In this document: positions 51,275 through 60,153 of the stretch, one piece after another | Layout: each line of letters starts with the position of its first letter | Position numbering within the stretch: position 1 is the first letter of the stretch | Source: G965197715 sp965247615 | Lineage (GTDB): Bacteria; Chloroflexota; Dehalococcoidia; Lucifugimonadales; UBA1127 | Reading direction: 5' to 3' | Assembly: GCA_965247615.1 (NCBI GenBank) | Contig: OZ252022.1 | Span: forward strand, 1,984,001-2,048,000 | DNA: 64,000 bases | Translations under genes and position numbers: made by a program | The notes under the pieces: generated by a model | The model's database searches: none | What the model was told of the DNA's origin: nothing | The model's input: the letters and a program-made list of their open reading frames with translations, nothing else

Positions 51275-51500
51275 AGCAATCCTGTCCGGGTGCGATAGAG
51301 GTTGGTTCTCCGCCGATGTCCGCACCGTCGCCGAGCGCAAGGAGCCGAAGAGCCCATCGTCGACAACAACCCGGACGGGGAGCGTCCAGCGTCACACTAC
51401 CATATTGTAGTCTGACAGGAAAAGCCCGACGTCAACACCTGTTCCGCAGCTCGCGGTGGGCTATCGTTCGACGGGATGGGGAGCAAGGTCTGGCTGCAGG

Positions 51501-51553
51501 TCCAGAACGAACCACAAGGTGAAGGTTCTCGAGTTTGTCCAGTTGAGTGGGCC
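51501..51553 (-). repeat. Dispersed ~50-bp repeat abutting tRNA-Met
   Basis: The reverse complement reads CTCAACTGGACAAACTCGAG followed by AACCTTCACCTTGTGGTTCG and touches the tRNA 3' end. It corresponds to the blocks at 36302 and 49941, where GGCCCACCA precedes it. Confidence 0.75.
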
Positions 51554-51619
51554 CGCCAGGGTTCGAACCTGGGACCAACCGGTTATGAGCCGGCCGCTCT
51601 GCCACTGAGCTACGGGCCC
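51548..51619 (-). tRNA. tRNA-Met(CAT)
   Basis: Read on the minus strand, the acceptor stem pairs GGGCCCG with CGGGCCC. The D arm is TAGCTCAGTGGCAGAGC, the anticodon stem GCCGG/CCGGT carries loop CTCATAA (anticodon CAT), and the T arm is CCAGGTTCGAACCCTGG. CCA is not encoded. A CAT anticodon may also be a lysidine-modified tRNA-Ile; the features seen do not decide. Confidence 0.93.
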
Positions 51620-51748
51620 GCAGCCAACACGATTCGACTGGGAAGGAGCCAGGCCCCGCCTACCGCCTCGGACGGCCGCGGCGCTGGAACAGCCGGCACT
51701 CCGGCCCCTTCAGCTTCAGCAAGAGGCCGGAAGCTGGCTCCCGTTATG

Positions 51749-51773
51749 TCGACTTTTTGCCGCCACCCTGCTA
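51749..51773. repeat. IS5-type terminal relic at a gene stop codon
   Basis: CGACTTTTTGCCGCCACCCT followed by GCTAG resembles the outer end of the IS5-type elements at 37858 and 39318. The CTA at 51771-51773 is the TAG stop of the adjacent minus-strand gene. Only the tip is recognisable. Confidence 0.45.
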
Positions 51774-52541
51774 GACCTGCCCGCCGGGTTCACCGATCTC
51801 AAGCTCCTGGATTCGCTCCTCGATTACCTTCAGACGCAGGTAGTCCTCATCCGCCAGCTTGTAGCAGCGGTCCAGGTACAGGCCCGCCAGCTCGCCCCCG
51901 CTGGCCGTGGAGGTCTTCGCCGCCCGCACCAGAGCATCCACCTTCCAGTGATCGGGCAGGTACTTGGCAAGAGATCGAATTTCCCGCTCCGCCTCCTCCA
52001 CCTGCCTAACATCGCCGCCCTCCGCCGCAAACCGCAGCTTGCCCGTCAGCTGCGCCATCTCCGCCAGCCGGTCGCGTTCGCCCATCAGCTCGTAGATCAC
52101 GTCGCTCACGCCCAGCTCGGAGATCTGCTCCTGGTGCTCCTCAACCGCGTCGGCCGTGGCGCCCACCAGGGTCTGGTACGCCTGCGCGTACTCCTGGACC
52201 GCGTCGTTGACCGTGGCCAGCAGATTGGGCACCTGCGTCGTATCCACGGTGCCGCCGTAGAGCAGGTCGTCGCTGCGGGCCTGCGCAAGCGCCTCCAGGC
52301 GCTGGCCTCCCCCAATATCCTCCGGGATAGGCGGAAAGGCAAAGGCCGACATCTCCTGCGCGTTCATCCCCGCCACGTGGGGCGCCAGCAGGGGCGGCAT
52401 GTACTTCACCAGGTCGATGGCCACCGGCAGGCAGATCACATACGTCGCGTAGCATCGGGAGTGGTCAGCCCTGGCGCGGTAGTAGAGCAGCGCGTGGCCC
52501 TTGGGTGCGCCGGGGTCGCCGAGGTCGTAGGTCAAAGCCAT
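51771..52541 (-). CDS. Conserved protein of unknown function
   Basis: This 256-aa soluble, largely helical and acidic protein has an N-terminal part (LGDPGAPKGHALLYYRARAD, ATYVICLPVAIDLVKYMPPL) that looks like a beta/alpha segment. The following regions are coiled (LGVSDVIYELMGERDRLAEM, VRQVEEAEREIRSLAKYLPD). There is no signal peptide or TM helix. The start ATG 52541 is clear although no strong ribosome site is seen. Its TAG stop lies in an IS5-type relic. I do not recognise the family. It is divergent from the dehydrogenase at 52681. Confidence 0.75.
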   Translation of the reverse strand: MALTYDLGDPGAPKGHALLYYRARADHSRCYATYVICLPVAIDLVKYMPPLLAPHVAGMNAQEMSAFAFPPIPEDIGGGQRLEALAQARSDDLLYGGTVDTTQVPNLLATVNDAVQEYAQAYQTLVGATADAVEEHQEQISELGVSDVIYELMGERDRLAEMAQLTGKLRFAAEGGDVRQVEEAEREIRSLAKYLPDHWKVDALVRAAKTSTASGGELAGLYLDRCYKLADEDYLRLKVIEERIQELEIGEPGGQV

Positions 52542-52680
52542 ATGTCCGCCTCTATTGCCTCAATGCCTGATTATACCGCAAGCCTGAGATGCCGGCCCCC
52601 CTGCTCGCCACCTCCCTAGCCACGTCGCCGCCGGGCCCGTACAATAGCGCCAACGCTGCACCGAGGTTAGAACACACGCA

Positions 52681-53757
52681 ATGCGTACACACCAGGTCAT
52701 GGTCATCCCCGGCGACTACATCGGCCCTGAGATCGTTCAAGCCACCGTCGACATTCTTCAAACCCTGGAGCACGAGCGCGAGGAGTTCCACCTGGAGTTG
52801 GAGTACCACCAGGCCGGTGCCGCCTACTTCCGCGAGACCGGCCAGCCCATGTCCCCAGCCAGCTTGGAGCGCTGCCGCACCGTCGACGCCGTCCTCAAAG
52901 GCCCCGTCGGCGACCCCGCCGTGCGCTTCCCCGACGGCACCGAGGCCGGCGTCCTCGGCGGTGTCCTCCGCAACGGCCTCGACCTCTACGCCAACGTTCG
53001 CCCCGTCCGCCTCATGCCCGGCATCGACGCACCCATCAAGGTCGACCCCGGCCAGATCGACTACGTCATCGTGCGCGAGAACACGGAGGGCCTCTACCTC
53101 TCCCGAGGCATGGGCGTCGGCAACGACCGCGCCATGGCCGACACCCTGCTCATGACCCGCCACGGCGTCGAGCGCGTGAGCCGCTTCGCCTTCGAATTGG
53201 CGAAGGGCCGGCGCGGCGCCCCCCGTGACGGCGCCCACCGCGTGACCTGCGTGGACAAGAGCAACGTCCTCAAGAGCTTCGCCTTCTTTCGTCGTATCTT
53301 CGCCGAGGTGGGCGAGGAGTACCCAGACATCCAGAAGGACTACATCTACTCCGACGCCGCCGCCCAGGCCCTCATCATCGAGCCCGACCGCTTCGACGTC
53401 CTCGTCATGGAGAACTTCCTCGGCGACCTCCTCAGCGACCTCGGCGGGGCTACCATCGGCGGCATCGGCCTTTGCCCCTCAGGCAACTACGGCGACGAAT
53501 TCGCCTACTTCGAGCCCATCCACGGCAGCGCCCCCTCCATCGCCGGCAAGGGCGTCGCCAATCCCCTCTCCCAGGTCCTCTCCGCCGTCCTCATGCTCGA
53601 CAAGCTCGGCGAGGACAGCGCCGCCCGCCACCTGGAAAAGGCCGTGTGGCACGCCCTGGAGACCGGCAGCCTGGCCGTCGGCAGGGACATGTGCCCCGTA
53701 GGCGGCACCGCAGCAGCCACCAAGGCCATTGCCGCAGCCGTAAAGGCGGCCGCATAG
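52681..53757 (+). CDS. Isocitrate/isopropylmalate dehydrogenase family protein
   Basis: This is a 358-aa NAD(P)-dependent beta-decarboxylating dehydrogenase. The start VIPGDYIGPEIV carries the family GDGIG site as GDYIG. Substrate residues are in YVIVRENTEGLYLSRG (Arg, Tyr) and CVDKSNVLKS (Lys), the metal Asp is in VMENFLGDLLSDLGG, and the NAD-binding loop EPIHGSAPSIAGKGVANP is complete. It may act on isocitrate, 3-isopropylmalate, homoisocitrate or tartrate; the sequence alone does not decide. The downstream LLM oxidoreductase is 70 bp away on the same strand. Confidence 0.92.
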   Translation: MRTHQVMVIPGDYIGPEIVQATVDILQTLEHEREEFHLELEYHQAGAAYFRETGQPMSPASLERCRTVDAVLKGPVGDPAVRFPDGTEAGVLGGVLRNGLDLYANVRPVRLMPGIDAPIKVDPGQIDYVIVRENTEGLYLSRGMGVGNDRAMADTLLMTRHGVERVSRFAFELAKGRRGAPRDGAHRVTCVDKSNVLKSFAFFRRIFAEVGEEYPDIQKDYIYSDAAAQALIIEPDRFDVLVMENFLGDLLSDLGGATIGGIGLCPSGNYGDEFAYFEPIHGSAPSIAGKGVANPLSQVLSAVLMLDKLGEDSAARHLEKAVWHALETGSLAVGRDMCPVGGTAAATKAIAAAVKAAA

Positions 53758-53827
53758 GCTCAGTCCCCGCCCCGCCGGCTGTCCCCACAGCCACCCAACC
53801 CCAGCAGCACCCTACCCAGGAGGCACC

Positions 53828-54694
53828 ATGCGATACGGCGTCATCTTCCCCCAGACCGAGATCGGAGCGGACCCCGGCGCTGTGCGCGCCTTCGCCCAGG
53901 CCACCGAGGACCTCGGCTACGACCACCTCGTCGCCTACGACCACGTCCTCGGCGCCGACACCACCAACCGCCCGGGCTGGTCCGGCGCCTACTCCTCCAA
54001 GGACACGTTCCACGAGCCCCTGGTCCTCTTCGGCCACCTCGCCGCCACGACGCAGCGGCTGGAGCTCGTTACCGGCATCATCATCCTCCCCCAGCGCCAG
54101 ACCGTCCTCGTGGCCAAGCAGGCTGCGGAGGTGGACTTGCTCAGCGGCGGCCGGCTCCGGCTCGGCATCGGCATCGGCTGGAACGAGGTCGAGTACGAAG
54201 CCCTCGGCGAAGATTTCCACAACCGGGGCCGGCGCAGCGAGGAGCAGGTGGCCCTGCTGCGGGAGCTCTGGACCAAGGACGTCGTCACCTTCGAGGGCCA
54301 ATGGCACCACATCTTCGAGGCCGGGATCAACCCCCTGCCCGTCCAGCGGCCCATCCCCCTCTGGTTCGGTGGCGGCCGCACGGAGCCCGTCGTCCGCCGC
54401 ATCGCCCGCCTGGCAGACGGCTGGTTCCCCCAGCGTCAGCCGGACCAGGAGGGTCAGGAGGCCCTGGAGCAGCTCCGCCAGTTCGCCCGCGAAGAGGGGC
54501 GCGACCCGTCCGACATCGGCATCGAGGCCCGCGTCTCCGCCAATGAGGGCATCGAAACCGCCCTCGGCAAGGCCGCCGAGTGGGGCCGCCTTGGCGCAAC
54601 CCACGTCGGCATCAACACCATGCGCGCGGACTTCCGCTCCGTCGACGACCACATCGCAGCCATCCGGGCGTTCAAGGAAGGTCTGGACGCCTAG
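53828..54694 (+). CDS. LLM-class F420-dependent oxidoreductase
   Basis: This 288-aa luciferase-like TIM barrel starts MRYGVIFPQTEIGADPGAVR and has YDHLVAYDHVLG, the GIIILPQRQTVLVAKQAAE strand, RLRLGIGIGWNEVEYEALGE and PIPLWFGGGRTEPVVRR. These patterns fit the subgroup that uses coenzyme F420 as hydride donor, rather than FMN-only luciferases. The ATG follows AGGAGGC. It may be translated with the dehydrogenase before it. Substrate unknown. F420 use is inferred from family membership; no F420 biosynthesis gene is in the window. Confidence 0.88.
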   Translation: MRYGVIFPQTEIGADPGAVRAFAQATEDLGYDHLVAYDHVLGADTTNRPGWSGAYSSKDTFHEPLVLFGHLAATTQRLELVTGIIILPQRQTVLVAKQAAEVDLLSGGRLRLGIGIGWNEVEYEALGEDFHNRGRRSEEQVALLRELWTKDVVTFEGQWHHIFEAGINPLPVQRPIPLWFGGGRTEPVVRRIARLADGWFPQRQPDQEGQEALEQLRQFAREEGRDPSDIGIEARVSANEGIETALGKAAEWGRLGATHVGINTMRADFRSVDDHIAAIRAFKEGLDA

Positions 54695-54770
54695 CGCCGA
54701 GCCGGAGGGCAAGTTCACCAGGGCAGGGGCGCAAACTACAAACGCACCACCGCTGCCTTGGCCTCTTCTG

Positions 54771-55595
54771 TCATCTCATAACGGATTGGCTTTTGCCCGG
54801 ATTAGCGATCGCCACACCGAGCTTTTCGAGCTCTGGCCAGATATTCCTTTTGACCTCTGTTCCAAAGGCAGGCCCCTCTAGGATAGCCATTGAATCTTGA
54901 GGCCAAAGCTTCTTGATGATCCTTTGGCACTCAGTACTTCTGAATGCACCGAGCGGAATCTGTTGGACAACAACCTGTGCCATTTCAGTCCAAAGCTCTC
55001 TAGCGGAATCTGCTGAAATCGGTGGAGCCCTACCTATCGGTACGTCCCCTGGCGCCAAGTCGTCAGCATGGTCACCCTCAATAGCAACCACATGTAGCTG
55101 GTCACTAGGGAAGAACTGCTTGATCGTGGCGGAAAGGGTATTCTGCCGGTCTGTTACAACCCATAGGAAGGGCACGGACCTTTGAGTTTGATCAGTTTCT
55201 TCTCGTAGGGCGCCATACAAAGAGATAAAGTCACTGTCGTCGCTGAATACTGCGACGTGGCTAATCCTTCCACGTACAAAGTCAGCCATCGCATTGGTGG
55301 CAATGGCGATGTCGGCCGAGTTCTTGGACGAATGGCCACTAAAATGCTGGATTCCCTTGACCCCGATTTCCAAGCCCTCGAATCGGCTCGTGGCCCACAA
55401 TCGCCACAGCTCAACCAGGTCTGCCCGGACGTATAGAATCAAACGAGAAGGCGGAGGGGTAGTCTCCGGCCAGTCGTTCAGCAGCGTCTCTACCAGCTGC
55501 TGGCCATTTGCCTGAAGATTCTCCACGTCAACATAGAGTCCTGAACCATGCCGAACGCCATTCTGAGTTCTGTCCAGAACGTCACCATCATCCAT
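54771..55595 (-). CDS. NYN-domain protein with C-terminal helix-turn-helix-like region
   Basis: This is a 274-aa protein. The NYN/PIN-like nuclease fold is marked by GLYVDVENLQANGQQLV (first Asp), KNSADIAIATNAMADFVRGR (second acid pair) and VAVFSDDSDFISLYGALRE (third acid pair), a complete set of metal-binding acids. The part after residue 190 (AQVVVQQIPLGAFRSTECQR, GTEVKRNIWPELEKLGVAI) is helical and could be an OST-HTH/LOTUS-like RNA-binding or DNA-binding module. The gene is visibly richer in A and T than its neighbours and sits alone on the minus strand among plus-strand genes, so it may have been acquired by transfer. Likely an RNase; the target is unknown. Confidence 0.85.
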   Translation of the reverse strand: MDDGDVLDRTQNGVRHGSGLYVDVENLQANGQQLVETLLNDWPETTPPPSRLILYVRADLVELWRLWATSRFEGLEIGVKGIQHFSGHSSKNSADIAIATNAMADFVRGRISHVAVFSDDSDFISLYGALREETDQTQRSVPFLWVVTDRQNTLSATIKQFFPSDQLHVVAIEGDHADDLAPGDVPIGRAPPISADSARELWTEMAQVVVQQIPLGAFRSTECQRIIKKLWPQDSMAILEGPAFGTEVKRNIWPELEKLGVAIANPGKSQSVMR

Positions 55596-55733
55596 GTAGC
55601 ATTCTCACACGTCAGAGTAGGCTACTAGCCTGGTGAACCGATCCTTTGCTGAATCGATCTCCAGGCTGCGACCAGCGCCCCACGCCGCCACCGCACAATC
55701 GACGCGGCCCCTCTCGGGCAGCCCCGGACTCGG

Positions 55734-56132
55734 CTACCCCAGCGCGTCGATCCCCGCTTGGGCGATGGCCTCGTCCTCATGGCTGGCGGCGCCGCTCACA
55801 CCCATGGCGCCGATGACCTCACCACCGCGCTTGATGGGCAGCGCCCCCTGCTGCGGAACGAAGTACCCGCCGGAGATCTGGAACACCATCCGCATGACGG
55901 GGCTGTTGGCCCGCTCCGCCAGATCGCCGCTGGGCACGCCGTAGGTAGCCGAGGCCGCCGCCTTGCCCCAGGCTGCGGGCGGCGTGGTCCACCGTGTGTC
56001 GTCCAGCCGCGCCAGGGCCACGAGGTCGCCGCGCGGGTCCACGACCGCCATTGACACCTTGACCCCCATCTCCAGCGCCTTGGCCTTGGCAGCCGCCATC
56101 ATCTTCTCCGCTTCGGCGAGTGTAACGGCCAT
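55734..56132 (-). CDS. GlcG/HbpS-family heme-binding-like protein
   Basis: This 132-aa protein of the HbpS/GlcG family (DUF336) has the motifs MAVTLAEAEKMMAAAKAKAL, VSMAVVDPRGDLVALARLDD, GKAAASATYGVPSGDLAERA, GALPIKRGGEVIGAMGVSGA and SHEDEAIAQAGIDAL. ATG 56132 follows AAAGAGGAGG, which decides the start against an upstream frame. The family has been linked to heme binding and glycolate metabolism in other bacteria; here no such genes lie nearby. The gene is divergent from the ABC exporter. Confidence 0.93.
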   Translation of the reverse strand: MAVTLAEAEKMMAAAKAKALEMGVKVSMAVVDPRGDLVALARLDDTRWTTPPAAWGKAAASATYGVPSGDLAERANSPVMRMVFQISGGYFVPQQGALPIKRGGEVIGAMGVSGAASHEDEAIAQAGIDALG

Positions 56133-56389
56133 ACGGTCACCTCCTCTTTGCATGTGATTGTGCGCCCACACCTGCTCCCAACCCCTGGCCGAGGCGCATT
56201 ATACCTTGGCGGCGGCGCACCCGCTCCGTCTTCACCCGCGCCCTCAATGCCGTCGCGCCAGCGCCAGCGTCCCCTCAAGAGTTGCACATTCGGCGTCATC
56301 AGGAGTATACTTTGCTGGTTGCGCTCCTGTCTCGTTATGTTGAGCTGCCCGGGCCGCGCCGCCCGGCGGGTAAGGTTGTTGGATAGTAG

Positions 56390-58210
56390 ATGCGTATCCT
56401 GCTGCGCATAGCCGGTTACACACTCCGCTACAAACGCGCCCTGGCTCTCTCATACCTCTCCGTCTTCGGCGTCACCGTCTGCGCCATGGCCATCCCCCGC
56501 TTCCTCGGCACCGCCATCGACGAAGTCTTCACCGATGACGGCGGCGACAAGTTCATGCAGCTTGTCTGGATTGCTGGCGCTATCCTCGTCGCCAACCTCC
56601 TCCGCGGCATCTGCGCCTACGGGCAGACCTACTTCAGCGAGTCCATCAGCCAGCAGGTCGCCTACACCATGCGCAACGCCTTCTACGACCACCTGCAGCG
56701 CCTCAGCTTCGCCTACCACGACGGAGAGCAGACCGGCAACCTTATGTCCAAGGCCACCTCGGACGTGGAGGGCGTTCGCCGCTTCGTGCAGGCCGGCATG
56801 GTCCGCGGCGCCTACATGTTCCTCCTCCTCGTGGGCATCTCCATCATGCTGGTCGCCCTCGACTGGAAGCTGGCCATGCTGAGCCTCATCTTCGTGCCGC
56901 CCCTCCTCTGGCGGGGCGGCATCGTCATGGGCCAGCTCCGCAGGAGCTGGCGCTCCGTCCAGGACGAGTTGGGCCTGATGACCACCGTGCTCCAGGAGAA
57001 CCTCGCCGGCCAGCGCGTAGTCAAGGCCTTCGCCGCCGACGACTACGAGCAGTCCAAGTTCAGCGGCCGCGCCGGAAACGTCGCCTACCACTCCTATGAG
57101 GCTACCAAGCTGGAAGCCTCCAACAGCGCCATGATGACCATGTTCTACATCGCCGCAACCGGCCTGATCCTCTGGGCCGGCGGAAGAGAGGTCGTCGGCG
57201 GCAACCTCACCGTCGGCGAGCTCGCCCAGTTCGTCTTCTACCTCGGCCTCCTCGCCATTCCCGTCCGCATGGCTGCCTGGATCGTCAACTCCTTCGCCCG
57301 CGCCATCTCCGCGGGTGAGCGCCTCTTCGCTGTCCTCGACGCCCAGTCCGCGGTCCAGGAAAAGCCGGGCGCCGAGCCCCTGTCCCAGGTCCAGGGCCAC
57401 GTGGTCTTTGACGGCGTCTCCTTTGGCTACGACGCCGCCTCCCCCGTCCTCAACAACGTCACGCTGGAGGCCAAGCCCAAGCAGATCATCGCCCTGCTGG
57501 GCGCCCCCGGCAGCGGCAAGAGCAGCATCGTCCACCTCATCCCCCGCTTCTATGACGTCTCCAAGGGCAGCGTTACTATCGACGGCGTCGACACCCGCGA
57601 CACCACCCTCGCCTCCCTCCGCACCAACGTCGGCATCGTCCAGCAGGACGTCTTCCTCTTCACCTCCACCATTCGCGAGAACATCGCCTACGGCGCAGTC
57701 AACGCCACCGAAGAGCAGATCGTCGCAGCTGCCAAAGTCGCCCAGTTCCACGACCAGATCATGGAAATGCCCGACGGCTACGACACCTGGGTCGGCGAGC
57801 GCGGATTGACCCTCTCCGGTGGGCAGCGCCAACGCCTCGCCATCGCCCGGACTCTGGTGCTGAACCCACCCATCCTCATCCTGGACGACTCCACCTCCAG
57901 CGTGGACACGGAGACCGAGCACAGGATCCACCAGGCCATGAAGGAGGTCGTCAAGGGCCGCACCACTTTCGTCATCGCCCACCGCCTCAGTACCCTCAAG
58001 GACGCCAACCTCATCCTGGTCATGGACAAGGGCGAAATCGTACAGCGCGGCTCCCACGAGCGGCTCGTAAGCCGCCCCGGACCCTACCAGAGCATCTATG
58101 AGCTCCAGTTCCGCCCGCAGGAGTCCGTGGAGACCAACGGCAACCAGCCCACGCCACAAACGGCAGGATGGAGCCTCGCTGCTCCATCCCCTGCCGGAGG
58201 AGCGGAGTAA
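56390..58210 (+). CDS. ABC exporter subunit 1 (degenerate ATP site half), heterodimer partner
   Basis: This 606-aa type IV ABC exporter has six TM helices (residues 10-320) and an NBD with Walker A GAPGSGKSS, signature LSGGQRQRLAIAR and a Walker B ILILDDSTSSVD in which the catalytic Glu is replaced by Asp. The H-loop is VIAHRLSTLK. A non-canonical Walker B in one subunit with a canonical partner is the pattern of heterodimeric multidrug or lipid exporters such as BmrCD and TM287/288. Its stop codon overlaps the start of the second subunit (TAATG), so translation is coupled. Substrate unknown. Confidence 0.95.
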   Translation: MRILLRIAGYTLRYKRALALSYLSVFGVTVCAMAIPRFLGTAIDEVFTDDGGDKFMQLVWIAGAILVANLLRGICAYGQTYFSESISQQVAYTMRNAFYDHLQRLSFAYHDGEQTGNLMSKATSDVEGVRRFVQAGMVRGAYMFLLLVGISIMLVALDWKLAMLSLIFVPPLLWRGGIVMGQLRRSWRSVQDELGLMTTVLQENLAGQRVVKAFAADDYEQSKFSGRAGNVAYHSYEATKLEASNSAMMTMFYIAATGLILWAGGREVVGGNLTVGELAQFVFYLGLLAIPVRMAAWIVNSFARAISAGERLFAVLDAQSAVQEKPGAEPLSQVQGHVVFDGVSFGYDAASPVLNNVTLEAKPKQIIALLGAPGSGKSSIVHLIPRFYDVSKGSVTIDGVDTRDTTLASLRTNVGIVQQDVFLFTSTIRENIAYGAVNATEEQIVAAAKVAQFHDQIMEMPDGYDTWVGERGLTLSGGQRQRLAIARTLVLNPPILILDDSTSSVDTETEHRIHQAMKEVVKGRTTFVIAHRLSTLKDANLILVMDKGEIVQRGSHERLVSRPGPYQSIYELQFRPQESVETNGNQPTPQTAGWSLAAPSPAGGAE

Positions 58211-60087
58211 TGCACGACGGCGGTGGCGGCGGCTGGCATGGCCACATGCACGGCGGCATGGATGACGACGAGATGGGGAGAGTTTATGACCACAAGGTCA
58301 TGAAGCGCCTCTTCCCCTATATCCGGCCGCACCTGCGCATGGCCCTCGTCGCCTTCGCCCTCATGCTCGTCTACACCAGCACCATCGTCGCCATCCCCTA
58401 CCTGATCGCCTACACCATCGACAACTACATCACCCCCGGAGTCACCTCCGGAGACCTCGGCCAGTGGTTCCCGCCCACCGGCCTCAACCTGGCTGGCGCC
58501 ATCTTCCTCGTCATCGTCGTCCTCAACGTCACCGGCAACTACATCTACCAACGCCTCATGGGCAAGATCAGCCAGAACGTCCTTTTCAAGCTCCGCACCA
58601 ACATGTTCGACCACCTCCAGGTCCTCTCCGTCCCCTTCTTCGACCGCAACGAGGTCGGCCGTGTCATGAGCCGCGTCCAGAACGACGTCAACCAGCTCCA
58701 GGAATTCCTCCCAATGCTGGTCCTCAGCCTCGGCGATATGCTGAGCCTCGTCGGCATCGTCGGCGTCATGCTCTTCATGAACTGGAAGCTGGCGCTCATC
58801 ACCTTCGCCGCCATCCCCGTCCTGTTCGTCATCATGGTCTGGTGGCAGAGCATGGCCAAGGCGGCCTTCATCGACATCCGCCGGGCCATCGCCATCGTCA
58901 ACGGCCGCCTCCAGCAGAACATCGCCGGCGTGCGCGTCGTCCAGAGCCTCAACCGGGAGGACCTGAACCTCCGCCAGTTTGATCAGGTCAACCGCAACCA
59001 CCTCAACTCCAACCTCCGCGCCGCGCGCCTCTCCGCCTTCCTCATGCCAACCGTGGAGCTGCTCACCGCCACCTCCCTCATCCTGGTCATCCTCGTCGGC
59101 GGCAGCATGGTCCTGGACGGCTCCCTCATGGTCGGCGCCCTGGTCGCCTTCGCCCTCTACATCCAACGCTTCTTCGACCCCATTCGCAACCTCACCCAGC
59201 AGTACACCCAGTTCCAGCGCTCCACCACCGCCGGCGTCCGCATCTTCGAGCTCCTCGACGTCCAACCGGAGGTCACGGACAAGCCCGGCGCCCCGGACCT
59301 CCCGCCCATCGCCGGCGAAATCCGCTACGAGCACGCAGGCTTCCAGTACCTGGAGGGCATCCCCGTGCTCCAGGACGTCAACCTGCACATCAAGCCCGGT
59401 CAGACCGTCGCCTTCGTCGGACCCACCGGCGCCGGCAAGTCCACCATGGTCTCCCTCCTCAGCCGCTTCTACGACGTCGTCGCCGGCCGCATCACCGTCG
59501 ATGGCCACGACGTCCGCGACGTCACCCGTAGCTCCCTCGCGGGCCAGATGAGCATGGTCCTCCAGGAACCCTTCCTCTTCTCTGCCACCGTCGCGGACAA
59601 CATCCGCTACCGCTGCCGCGACGCCACCGACGAGCAGGTCGAAGCCGCGGCCCGCGCCGTCGGCTCCCACGACTTCATCATCCACATGGAGCACGGCTAC
59701 GAGACTGTTCTCCATGAGCGCGGCGGCAACCTCAGCATCGGCCAACGCCAGCTCATCAGCTTCGCCCGCGCACTCCTCGTCGACCCACGCATCCTCATTC
59801 TCGACGAGGCCACCGCCAACGTCGATACCTTCACCGAGATCGCCATCCAACGCGCCCTCCACGAGCTCCTGCGGGGACGCACCGCCGTCGTCATCGCGCA
59901 CCGCCTCTCCACCATCCAGAGCGCGGACCTCATCGTCGTCATGCACCACGGCAGGGTCGCGGAAACAGGCACCCATGCGCAGCTCATGGCGCAGGACGGC
60001 CTCTACACCCGCCTCTACGCCCTCAACTTCGACGAGGATGCCGCCGAGCTGAGCGACCTCATTCCCTCCGCCGCCGAGCGCACGTAG
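58210..60087 (+). CDS. ABC exporter subunit 2, with His/Gly-rich N-terminus
   Basis: This 625-aa ABC exporter has an NBD with Walker A GPTGAGKST, a divergent signature NLSIGQRQLISFARAL and a canonical Walker B ILILDEATANVD with the catalytic Glu. It therefore complements the first subunit, giving one normal and one degenerate ATP site. The first 25 residues (MHDGGGGGWHGHMHGGMDDD…) are rich in His, Gly and Met before the first helix, which is unusual and could bind a metal ion. Six TM helices span residues 45-330. The start overlaps the previous gene. Confidence 0.95.
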   Translation: MHDGGGGGWHGHMHGGMDDDEMGRVYDHKVMKRLFPYIRPHLRMALVAFALMLVYTSTIVAIPYLIAYTIDNYITPGVTSGDLGQWFPPTGLNLAGAIFLVIVVLNVTGNYIYQRLMGKISQNVLFKLRTNMFDHLQVLSVPFFDRNEVGRVMSRVQNDVNQLQEFLPMLVLSLGDMLSLVGIVGVMLFMNWKLALITFAAIPVLFVIMVWWQSMAKAAFIDIRRAIAIVNGRLQQNIAGVRVVQSLNREDLNLRQFDQVNRNHLNSNLRAARLSAFLMPTVELLTATSLILVILVGGSMVLDGSLMVGALVAFALYIQRFFDPIRNLTQQYTQFQRSTTAGVRIFELLDVQPEVTDKPGAPDLPPIAGEIRYEHAGFQYLEGIPVLQDVNLHIKPGQTVAFVGPTGAGKSTMVSLLSRFYDVVAGRITVDGHDVRDVTRSSLAGQMSMVLQEPFLFSATVADNIRYRCRDATDEQVEAAARAVGSHDFIIHMEHGYETVLHERGGNLSIGQRQLISFARALLVDPRILILDEATANVDTFTEIAIQRALHELLRGRTAVVIAHRLSTIQSADLIVVMHHGRVAETGTHAQLMAQDGLYTRLYALNFDEDAAELSDLIPSAAERT

Positions 60088-60153
60088 GATCGACGCCCCC
60101 CGCTCCGTCAGAGCGCCCCGCGCTGCTGCGAACCCTCAGCGAGCGTACCCCGT

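Noticed and set aside
53591..54718. Minus-strand frame of 375 aa
   Set aside because: Antisense to the LLM oxidoreductase and dehydrogenase; low-complexity acidic composition.
56450..58159. Minus-strand open frame of 569 aa
   Set aside because: Antisense shadow of ABC exporter subunit 1 with no motif.
58096..59976. Minus-strand open frame of 626 aa
   Set aside because: Antisense shadow of ABC exporter subunit 2; composition is dominated by Asp, Glu, Val and Gly as expected from reversed C-ending codons.
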